13,398 bases of DNA from Cephalothrix spiralis (taxonomy: Eukaryota; Nemertea; Palaeonemertea; Archinemertea; Cephalotrichidae), in NCBI GenBank assembly GCA_032353305.1, contig JAUCNG010142205.1, positions 1 through 13,398 of the forward strand, written 5' to 3'. The notes under the pieces are model-generated. The model was given only the letters and a program-made list of their open reading frames with translations, did no database searches and was not told the DNA's origin. The translations under genes were made by a program, and so were the position numbers. Shown in pieces: positions 1-9,700 of this stretch (positions are counted from its first letter, which is position 1; every line of letters starts with the position of its first letter).

Positions 1-652
1 ATAAACTTATTATGGTAGTGCCAATGTGGAATTCCAAGTACACCCCAAATTGAATTTTCTCAATAATTCCCTGGAAGCTCTGCCATTTTAAGTATTATTA
101 CCCGACTTAGATGGCTGTTTCACAGTTTATTAACATATTATGCAAATAGTTCCTGCCTACTTATTAGATTTGCCATTTAAACAATATTGCCTCAATATTT
201 CAACTTCCATTAAACAGGTGTGCTCACGAGGTTGAGATGAGTCGCAGAAGTATAACCATAGAATAAGGATGGCCTATAGTAGTGCAATTAGTACTAATTT
301 CATGTCCAATTTTAAAAACATACCTCCTGTATTTAACGTGAGACGGCGTATTGGTGAAATAGGCATTTTTGCGTTATAAATCTGGAACACATTTAACGTA
401 CCACATTTCCAGTTCCAGTCTACGCGGTCTTTATATTTCTGGTTTCTACCCCAAGAGGGCGCTTTAATTTAGTCTAAAGCACAATATATGATGATATCAC
501 AAAATTGAGGAAAAATTTGGCTTCGGGTCTTTAAAGGAGTCGCTTTATAAACCCTGTTCGAGCATTGGAGCGAATGTGGCACGGTTCGAAAATCGGCTTT
601 TGAGGCTTTATAGATTTCTTTATAGTGTAAGGGAAATCAGACTTATCAAATA
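1..652. other. Gene-free stretch without clear content
   Basis: No reading frame of note exists on either strand. Besides the CTCF-like motif there are small hairpins (ctggaac/gttccag at 382-388 and 412-418; gcttta/taaagc at 461-480). gtcgcagaagtataa at 241-255 is one base different from the terminal repeat of the element at 1334-1545. Confidence 0.7.
449..462 (+). promoter_or_regulatory. CTCF-like motif
   Basis: CCCCAAGAGGGCGC matches 12 of 14 positions of the known animal CTCF core (CCASYAGRKGGCRS), including the whole AGRKGGCRS part. It is a single motif in a gene-free stretch and could easily be chance. Confidence 0.2.
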
Positions 653-696
653 GCCCATCCAAATGCTAATAAATATTTATTAGCATTTGCCCATCC
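653..696. repeat. Perfect 28-bp palindrome flanked by 8-bp direct repeats
   Basis: 661-688 is a perfect palindrome with half-site aaatgctaataaat and no spacer. It is bounded immediately by GCCCATCC at 653-660 and again at 689-696. Exact 8-bp direct repeats touching a perfect palindrome look like a target-site duplication around a collapsed foldback or transposon-end remnant. Confidence 0.8.
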
Positions 697-760
697 CATT
701 AATGCTTACCCTAACAGTCACAATATTCCTATGTTGAGCTTTTAATAAAGTATTGATTTC

Positions 761-776
761 ACGTAATGACGTAATG
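761..776 (+). promoter_or_regulatory. Tandem ACGTAATG pair with CRE-like core
   Basis: ACGTAATG occurs twice without a gap (761-768 and 769-776), creating TGACGTAA at 767-774, a half-consensus ATF/CREB-type site. No promoter or gene start lies near, so function is doubtful. Confidence 0.2.
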
Positions 777-873
777 GGAAAACCTTCTTTTTCTTTTTCC
801 ATTTTTAATCTTTTTAAAGCGACGATTTCATCTGAAAAGATATAACAGCATTTGGATTATCAAAATTCGAGCA

Positions 874-1116
874 CGAGGGGCGGGAATCAAAGTTGACTTT
901 CTTACATTTTTTTAAACTTTTGGTATTAACTTTCAAACTTTTGGTTTTAACTTTCAAACTTTTGGTTTCAACTTTCAAACTTTTGGTTTCAACTTCCAAA
1001 CTTTAAGATTTTTAATTGTAAACTTTTGGTTTTAACTTTTTGACTTTTTGATTTTAATTTTTGAATTTTTATTTTTGACATTCGTATTAAATTTTAACTT
1101 TGATTACCGCCCCTCG
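874..1116. mobile_element. Inverted-repeat-bounded element with minisatellite core
   Basis: 874-897 and 1093-1116 are 24-bp inverted repeats with three mismatches, sharing cgaggggcgg at the outer ends. Between them lies a 21-bp tandem repeat and a T-rich remainder. Inverted ends around a tandem core are known in several classes of small non-autonomous animal transposon. No clear target-site duplication is visible, so the class is left open. Confidence 0.6.
914..1040. repeat. 21-bp minisatellite, about six units
   Basis: Units of the form aaacttttggtttcaacttt plus c start at 914, 935, 956 and 977. A diverged unit starts at 998 and another at 1020, and a degenerate T-rich tail follows to about 1090. 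Because the period is a multiple of three, the minus strand reads as a spurious heptad repeat (TKSLKV plus one variable residue). This is not a credible gene. Confidence 0.9.
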
Positions 1117-1332
1117 AATAATTACATACAGGTAAATACATATTATTTAAAAGACTGAAGTTAGAATAAAATGATATTTTGAATAGAGATTCATGTATCA
1201 GCGATTGTACATTGTCTTTTCTACACATTGGTGCAAAAATCTATTGGTTTCTATGCTTCCATTATAAAGTTCTCATATAAAAATTCAATGGTGGCAGCTT
1301 AAACAGCAAGTACGAGTCTGTTCCATGATGTG
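1117..1332. other. Spacer between the two small elements
   Basis: This is AT-rich sequence with no frame, tandem repeat or recognised motif. Confidence 0.6.
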
Positions 1333-1333
1333 T

Positions 1334-1545
1334 TATACTTCTGAGACTTCGTGCACCTTCTCTAGCCCGGTGACGTCAACGTGACGTAAACTTAGCTCAG
1401 GGTGTTCCTTGACTTTTCATAACGTCATCCCAGGCCCCAATAAACATTTTTGAATGTTTCGCATCAATCCAACCCGAGTTGAAATAAATTTAACTTGGGT
1501 CTCAATCCAAGGCTAGGTTAGGTTGCACGAAGTCTCAGAAGTATA
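1334..1545. mobile_element. MITE-like element with 22-bp terminal inverted repeats
   Basis: 1333-1354 and 1525-1546 are perfect inverted repeats of 22 bp, reading inward TTATACTTCTGAGACTTCGTGC. If the outer TA is a target duplication (1334-1335 and 1544-1545), the element is about 208 bp and begins TACTTCTGAG. The next bases inward also pair loosely (both arms share ctagcc). Inside are smaller hairpins at 1442-1459 and about 1471-1500. There is no coding capacity. A TA duplication and long inverted repeats suggest a Tc1/mariner-related non-autonomous element. It abuts the left end of the decayed array. Confidence 0.75.
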
Positions 1546-2129
1546 AAACGGGCTTTATATAAACTTACTTACACAGTGGATGTGGATATGAATTAAACAT
1601 GTTGAAGTGCAGCATCATAAAGCAAGGCAGCAACTAACAACACAGTTTTGGTTCAACTTATTTACACAATGGATGTTTATCCATTTTCAATTACACACTT
1701 TAGTTTACTGCTAGGCCATCACAACTTGTTTCTCCATTTTCAATTAGAAACTTTGGAATGTCAACATTTTACAACTAGGCCGGTGCAGTTTGGATATCCA
1801 TTTTCAATTTGAGACTTTGGAAGGTCAATATTTTATAGATAGGCAGCATGTACAGCACAGTTTGGATTAGCTTATATTTATCCCTTTCATCAATCACGAC
1901 ACTTTGGAATGTCAAAGTTATAAAGCGAGGCAACATGTACATTATATCAGCACAGTTTGGTTAAACTTATTTACACAATGGAAGTCCATCCATGATCAAT
2001 CACGACACTTTGGAATATCAACATTTTACTGCTAGGCCAACAGAGCTTGAATGGATGTTTATTCATTATAAACTAGACACCATGGAATGTCAAAATCGTA
2101 AAGCGAGGCAACATGTATCAGAACAGTTT

Positions 2130-2865
2130 CGTTAAACTTATTTACACAATGGATGTTCATCCTTTATCAATCACGACACTTTGGAATGTCAAAAATTTAA
2201 CTGCTAAGCAAACACAGCTTGGATGAGTGTTTATCCATTATCAAACAGACTCTTTGGAATGTAAAAATCTTAAAGCGAGGCGAAATGTATCAGTACAGTT
2301 TGGTTAAAGTTATTTACACGATGGATGTCCATTATCAGCACTTTGGAATGTCAACATTTTACTGCTAGGTCAACAGAGCTAGGATTAACTTTTTTACACG
2401 ATGGATGTTTATCAATTATCAACTAGAAACTTTGGAATGTGAACATTTTACGGCGAAGCACCATATATCAGCACAGTTTGGTTAAAGTTATTACACGTTT
2501 AATATTTATCCATTATCAACTAGACACTTTGGATTGTCAACATTATAAAGCGATGTAACATATATCAGAACAGTTTGGTTAAATTTATTTACACAATAGA
2601 TGTTCATCCTTTATCAATCACGACACTTTTGAATGTCAAAAATTTAACTGCTAGAGCTTAGATGGGTGTTTATCCATTATCAACCAGACTCTTTGGAATT
2701 TAAAAATCTTAAAGCGAGGCGTTATGTACCAGTACAGTTTGGTTAAAGTTATTTACACGATGGATGTTTATCCATTATCAGCTAGACACTTTGGAATGTC
2801 AACATTTTACTGCTAGGCCAACAGAGCTTGGATATACTTTTTTACACGATGGGTGTTTATCCATT
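2130..2865. repeat. 440-447-bp higher-order duplication inside the decayed array
   Basis: About 2130-2420 is repeated at about 2577-2865. The offset is 447 at cctttatcaatcacgacact (2161 and 2608) and 439 at cagtacagtttggttaaag (2291 and 2730), the difference being one 8-bp indel. Both copies contain the same abnormally short unit and the same aaaaatttaactgct variant. Confidence 0.8.
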
Positions 2866-3106
2866 ATCAACTAGACACTTTGGAATGTCAAAATCTTAAA
2901 ACGAGGCAACATGTTTTAGCACTGTTTGGTTAAAGTTATTTACACGATTAATGTTTATCCATTATCAACTAGAAACTTTGGAATGTGAATATTTTACGGC
3001 GAGGCACCATATATCAGCACAGTTTGGTTAAAGTTATTACACGTTTAATATTTATCCATTATCAACTGGACACTTTGGAATGTCGACATTATAAAGCGAG
3101 GCAACA
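2404..3106. repeat. 546-bp-offset duplication inside the decayed array
   Basis: About 2404-2560 recurs at about 2950-3106 with a constant offset of 546 bp (ccatatatcagcacag at 2461 and 3007). Both copies have the gtgaa-attttacggcga variant and the one-base-short gttattacacgtttaatatt. Confidence 0.8.
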
Positions 3107-3588
3107 TGAAACGGCAATTTGAAGTTATTTACAAAATGGAGGTTTGTCCATCATTAATTAGAAACTTTGGAATGTTTATCCATTATCAACTAGTCACTTT
3201 GGAATGTCAACATTTTACGCCGAGGCACCAAATATCAGTTTGGTTAAATATCAGTTTGGTTGAACTTATTTACACGATGGATAATTATCAATCACGTCAA
3301 CATTTTTCTACTAGACCAGCAGAGCTTGGATAAACTTATTTACACGATGAATATTTATTTGGCTCCTTGGAATTTCAACATCTTAAAACAAAGCAGCATG
3401 TATCAGCACAGTTTTAAACTTATTTACACGATGGATGTTTTTCCATCATCATCTAGACACTTTGGATTGCATCATTTACAGCGAGGCAGAGTGAATCAAC
3501 ACAATTTGGATAAACGTATTTACACGATTGATGTTTATCCATTATCAATTAGACACTTAGAATCGATGCAGTAAGCAATGTAAGGCAG

Positions 3589-3635
3589 CATATACACAAC
3601 GGATGTTTTTCGATCTTCAGTTAACCACATTTAAT
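3589..3635 (-). promoter_or_regulatory. Candidate poly(A) signal (ATTAAA) and GT-rich element
   Basis: On the minus strand, ATTAAA at 3635-3630 lies about 77 nt past the stop codon. It is followed about 30 nt later by a GT-rich stretch (GTTGTGTATATG, 3600-3589). This spacing fits a metazoan cleavage and polyadenylation site using the common ATTAAA variant. The first exact AATAAA downstream is much further away (3359-3354). The assignment rests on motifs alone. Confidence 0.45.
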
Positions 3636-3711
3636 TTGACATTTTTCACTGCATACAGCACAAGGCAATATAATTATGCTAGACTTATTTACATGAAGAA
3701 TGATTGTTATT

Positions 3712-6700
3712 TTAGACACTTTCCCCCATCAGGGCAGTATAAATAACACTAAACAGTACCGCAGTTAGAAAAACTATGCAGGTTATTATTAATGCTTTTT
3801 GCTGGAAAGTAAGTAAACTTTTGGTTTCTTTTTTTAGGCAGTTCAAGTCAATATCATGTTTCGTGATATCAACACATTTTACAGCAACATTTGCATCTTC
3901 GCTAATGTCATTTTTTGCTTCTTCATCTTCATTTACGGTCGCGGAGGCACCATCTATAATTATATGTTGGCCAACAGTCACTATGCAGGAGTCCATTATA
4001 CTTGAATAGTTTTCCGAAATCATCAAATTCAACAGTAATTGATGAATATCAGTAAAATTGCTGGGAGAATTCGCAACGAATTCCAAAATCAAATCCGCAT
4101 TTTCTGTAACGAGCTCCAAGTATTTCAGAGTAGCCTCGACTTCATCATGCACATTCGTAAATGAATTCGGCTCAAACATGTCCTCGATTGATTTAATTGT
4201 AGCTAAACAGTTATCAATGTTAGCAGTCATTGAGCTAATGTGCAACTTAAAGCCCTCCAATGAATCAAATAAAGGCCCTTCTTGCTCAATTTGCGTGAAA
4301 TTTGATACTATTTGCCATGCGGAATATTTGACTTCAAACAACGATTTTAATTCATTTACATACCCATGTTCACTATAGAATTTTATTCTAATAAGATCAC
4401 TTTCATCTACTGTTTGTTTAAAAGTCAAGTAAATTTGATTAAGTCCCCTTTTCATTAAAGATGGTTTGTCATCTACAAATGTTGCCAAATTATCTAATAG
4501 GAATTTGACAATTACATCGCTGTCATTACGAAGACCAGTCAATGCAGTCAATAATTCATGTTGAAAAACGCTGCTGCTTGTTACTTCTTTATTTTCAATG
4601 AAAAAGTCAACTACACTCATATTTCCACTAGAAACGGCATGAATAAAAGGGGTCATTCCATGTTCATCTTTTTGAAGAATATTTGAACCACTTTGAAGAA
4701 AATATTTAACAGAATCAAGATTCCCAATATGAGCTGCTCCGTGTAACGGAAATCGGAACGATTTTTCAAGGAGTAAGTTTATGATATCAGTCGGGACACC
4801 TTTCTGAATAGCATAATCCAAAGGGGATTCATTATGTTCCTCCTTCTGGTGCACATTTGATCCTTGGTCAATTAAACATTGGATTGCATCGACCTCTTCT
4901 GATTCTATCGCAATCCACAAAACAGTTTTCCCATGTCCATCCACATGATGAATGTTTGATCCGTTATCAATAAGATACTTCAGGAAGTCTGCATTTCTCT
5001 TCCCAACAGCATGAAATAGCACAGTTTGGCCATACCTATCTACACGATTGATGTCTGATTCTTTTCTTATAAGAAAATCAACTACTTCAACATTTCCAGA
5101 TTGAACGGCAGACCACAAAGCAGTCCTCCCATCTACATCAACATGATAAATGTCTAATTCGTTATCAATAAGATCCTGAAGAATGTCAACATTTCCCATT
5201 TCTGCTGCACAAAACATCACAGTTTTGTTAAAATAATCGACATGATGGATATCTGATCCCTTTTTTCGAAGAAAATCAACTATTTCGAGCCTTCCTGATA
5301 TAACTGCAGACCACAAAGCAGATCTGCCATCTCCATCAACATAATGAATGTCTAATCCACTATCTATAAGATCCTGAAGAATGTCAACATTTCCCATTTC
5401 AGCTGCACTAAACAGAACAGTTTGGTTGAAAACATCAACATGATGAATTTCTAATCCTTTCGTTCTAAGATAATCAACTATTTCAACATTTCCTGACTGA
5501 ACAGCAGACCACAACGCAGTTCTTCCATTTTTATCAACAATATGTAACCCTATTCTATTATCAATAAGAACCTCAAGAATATCGATATTTCCCATTTCGG
5601 CTGCACAAAACAGTACAGTTTGGTTACAATTATCGACATGATGGATATCTGAACCCTTGCATTGGAAAAAATCAACTGTATCGACCTTTTCTGATTGAAC
5701 TGCAGACCACAAAACTGTTCTTCCATTTTTATCAACATTATGCAATCCTAATCCATTATCAATAAGATCCTCAAGAATATCGACATTTCCCATTTCGGCA
5801 GCACAAAACAGTACAGTTTGGTTAAAATTATCGACATGATGGATATCTGAACCCTTGTTTTGAAGAAAATTAACTATTTCGACATTACCTGATTGAACTG
5901 CAGGCCACAAAGTAGTTCGTCCAGCTCCATTAGTGTGATGTAAGTCGGATCCATTATTAATAAGAGTTTGAAGAATTTCAATATATCCCTTTTCGGCTGC
6001 ATAAAAAAGCACGGTTGATTTATACTGGTTGACATGATTGAGGTTTGATCCTGCTCGTCTTAGAAAATTGACAACGTCAATATTTTTTGATCCTACTGCA
6101 TCCCACAAAGCAGTTCTTTTATCTCCATCAACATGATGAATATCAGATCCATAATCTATAAGATTCTGTAGAATATCGATATTTCCCTTACTGGCTGCAT
6201 AAAACAGCACAGTTTTCGCCTCTTCATCAGCATGATCAATGTCTGATCCATTATCAAAAAGATAACGAAGAATGTCTACACTTCCCTTTTCAGCTGCATA
6301 AAACAGCACAGTTTTGTTCAATCTATCGACGTGATTGATGCTTGAGCCTTCTTTTTTAAGGAAATCTACAACATCAACTTTTCCTGATTGAACTGCATCC
6401 CACAAAGCAGTTCTTCCACTTTTATCAGAATGATGAATGTCTAATCCGTTGTTTAAAAGATACTGAAGCATGTCAATATTTCCCTTTTCAGCTGCACTAA
6501 ACAGTATGGTTTGGTTTAAAACATCGAAATGATGGATGTCAAAGCCTTTCGATTTAAGAATATCAACTATTTCTACCTTTCCTGAATAAACCGCAGACCA
6601 CAAAGCAGTTCTTTCATCTCCATCAACATGAGCATTGTCTGATCCATAATCTATCAGAAAATTAATTATGTCAACGTTTCCATGTTTGGCTGCAGTAAAC

Positions 6701-9700
6701 AGCACGGTTTTTTTCAACACGTCGACATGATGAATGTCTGATCCTTTTGTAATAAGAAAATCAACTACTGCTACCTTTCCGGACATAATTGCACACCATA
6801 AAGCAGTTCTCCCCTTATTATCAACATGATGAAGGTCCAATCCGTTATTGATAAGATCCTGAAGAATGTCAACATTTCCCTTTTCAGCTGCAGTAAACAG
6901 CAACGTCTGGTTTAAATCATCAATAAGTCTAACGTCTATTCCTTTTGTTCTGAGAAAATCAATAACTTCAGACTTTCCTGACTTAACTGCAGACCACAAA
7001 GCAGTTCTTCCTTCTACATCAACAAGATGAATATCTGATCCAAAATCAATAAGATGCTGAAGAATGTCAAGATTTCCCTTTTCAGCTGCACTAAACAGCA
7101 CAGTCTGGGAGAAAACATCGGCATGATTAATGTCGAATCCTTTTTTTCTAAGAAAATCAACTATGTCCACCTTTCCCGATTGAACTGCAGACCACAAAGC
7201 AGTTTTTCCATCTCCATCTACATGATGAATCTCTGATCCATTATCTATAAGATCCTGAAGAATGTCAACATTTCCCAATTCAGCTGCACTAAACAGCACA
7301 GTCTGGTTTAAAACATCAACATGACTAATGTCTAATCCTTTTGATATAAGACAATCAACAACTTCGACCTTTCCAGACTGAACTGCAGACCACAAAGCAG
7401 TTCTTCCACCTCCATCAACATGATGGATATCTGATCCAATATCTATAAGAACCTGAAGAATGTCAACATTTCCCATTGCAGCTGCATAAAAAAGTACAGT
7501 TGATTTATACTCGTTAACATGATTGACGTCTGATCCCCCTCTTTTAAAAAAGTTGATGACATCAATTTTTTCTGATCCTACTATATCCCACAAAGCTGTA
7601 TTCTCATCTTTATCAACATGATGAATATTGGATCCATTATCAATAAGGTATTTAAGTATGTCAACATTGCCCTCAAAAGCTGCACAAAAAAGCACTGTTT
7701 TGTACAACACATCAACATGATGGATGTCTGACCCTTTTCTTATAAGAAAATCAACTACTTCGACCTTTCCGGATTGAACTGCAGACCACAAAGCAGTTCT
7801 TTTCTCTTCATCAGCATGATTAATGTCTGATCCGTTATCTAAGAGATAACGAAGAATGTCTACTTTTCCCTCTTCAGCTGCATGAAACAGCACGGTTTTG
7901 TTCAATCGATCAACGTGATTGATGTGTGATCCTTCTGATTTTAGGAAATCTAGAACATCAACTTTTCCTGATTGAACTGCAGCCCACATAGCAGTTCTTT
8001 CATTTTTATCAACTTGATGAATGTTTAACCCGTTAACTAAAAGATTCTGCAGTATGTCAATATTTCCCATTGCAGCTGCACTAAAAAGCACCGTTTGGTT
8101 TAACACATCAACATGACGAATGTCTAATAAGTTCGTTTTAAGACAATTAACTATTTCCACCTTTCCTGACAAAATTGCAGACCACAACGCAGTTCTTTCA
8201 TTCCTATCAACCTGATGAATCTCTGATCCATTATCTATAAGGTTTTGAAGAATATCAACATTTCCCGTTTCGGCTGCCCTAAAAAGCACAGTCTGGTTTA
8301 AATTATTGACATGATTAATGTTTAGTCCTTTTGTTCTAAGCAAATCAACTATCTCTACCTTTCCTGATTGAACTGCAGACCACAAAGCAGTTCTTCCATC
8401 TCTATCAGCATGGTGAATTTCTGATCCATTATCTATAAGATCCTGAAGAATGTCAATATTTCCAACTTCTGATGCCCTAAAAAGCACAGTCTGGTTTAAA
8501 ACATCGACATGACTGAAGTCTACTCCTCGTTTTCTAAGAAAATCTACTATGTCTACGTTTCCGGATTGAACTGCATACCACAAAGCTGTTTGTCCACCTC
8601 CATCAACATGATGAATCTCTGATCCATTATCTATAAGATCCTGAAGAATGTCAACATTTCCCACTTCAGCAGCCCTAAAAAGCACAGTTTGGTTTAAAAC
8701 ATCGACATGACTAAAGTCTAATCCTTGTTTTCTAAGAAAATTAACTAAGTCGACGTTTCCCGATTGAACTGCAGACCACAAAACAGTTCTTCCATCTTCA
8801 TCAACATCATGAATATTTGATCCATTATCTATTAAATCCTGAAAAGGGTCAATACTTCCCTTTTCAGCTGCATAAAAAAGCACAGTTGATTTACGCTCGC
8901 TGACATGATTGATGTCAAATCCCTCTCTTATTAAACATTTAATGACATTACTTTTTCCTGATCCTACAGCATCCCACAACGCAGTTTTCTTATTTTTATC
9001 AACATGATGAATATTGGATCCATTATCAATGAGAAACTTAAGAATGTCAACATTGCCCTCAGAAGCTGCACAAAAAAGCACAGTTTTGTCAAACACATCG
9101 ACATGATGAATGTCTAATCCATTTCTTAAAAGCAAAGCAACTACTCCAACCTTTCCTGATTGAACTGCACACCACAAAGCAGTTCTACCATCTGCATCAA
9201 CATGATGAATGTCTGATCCATTATCTATAAGATCCTGAAGAAAGTCAACATTTCCCTTTTCTGCTGCATGAAAAAGCACAGTTGAATTATACTTGTTCAC
9301 GTGGTTGATGTCGGATCCTCCTCTTTTAAAATAACTAATGACATCACTTTGGCCTGATCCTACTGAATCCCACAAGGCAGTATTATTATTGTTATCAACA
9401 TGATGAATATTGGATCCATTATCAATGAGAAATTTAAGAATGTCAACATTGCCCTTAAAGGCTGCACAAAACAGCACAGTTTTGTTCAACAAATCGACAT
9501 GATGAATATTTGATTCTTTTCTTATAAGAAAATCAACTACTTCAACCTTTCCTGATTGAATTGCACACCACAAAGCAGTTCTTCCACTTTTATCAACATG
9601 ATGAATCTCTGATCCATTATCAATAAGATACTGGAGAATGTCAATATTTCCCTTTTCAGCTGCACAAAACAGCACAGTTTGGTTAAAAACATCGACATGA

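Larger units (their letters stand above)
1555..3711 (-). pseudogene. Decayed ankyrin-derived tandem array, non-coding
   Basis: About 20 or more units of roughly 65-106 bp are visible. A typical + strand unit reads cacagtttggttaaagttat, then ttacacgatggatgtttatc, cattatcaactagacacttt, and ggaatgtcaacattttactg. The coding repeat on the same strand has cacagtttggttaaaa, acatgatgaatgtctgatcc, attatctataagatcctg and aagaatgtcaacattt. The match covers most of the unit, in the same orientation as the gene. The array is broken by indels and by stops in all minus-strand frames, with no long frame. It is therefore a relic of ankyrin coding DNA, perhaps of a neighbouring paralogue or an ectopic copy. 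The small open frames within it on either strand are chance. Confidence 0.85.

Noticed and set aside
550-600. tRNA-derived SINE with a B-box-like ggttcgaaaatc
   Set aside because: The B box is imperfect, no convincing A box lies at the right distance, and there is no tail or target duplication.
814-999. Minus-strand 61-residue frame with heptads of TKSLKV
   Set aside because: It is a by-product of the 21-bp minisatellite, whose period is a multiple of three. There is no context and no further support.
1512-1525. TTAGG-type telomeric repeat (ctaggttaggtt)
   Set aside because: Only about two copies, inside a MITE-like element. This is too little to infer a telomere or arthropod origin.
3106-3574. 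Two overlapping plus-strand frames (75 and 104 residues)
   Set aside because: They lie in the decayed array, with repeated strings such as IYTMD that mirror the tandem unit. They are chance openings on the antisense side of a relic.
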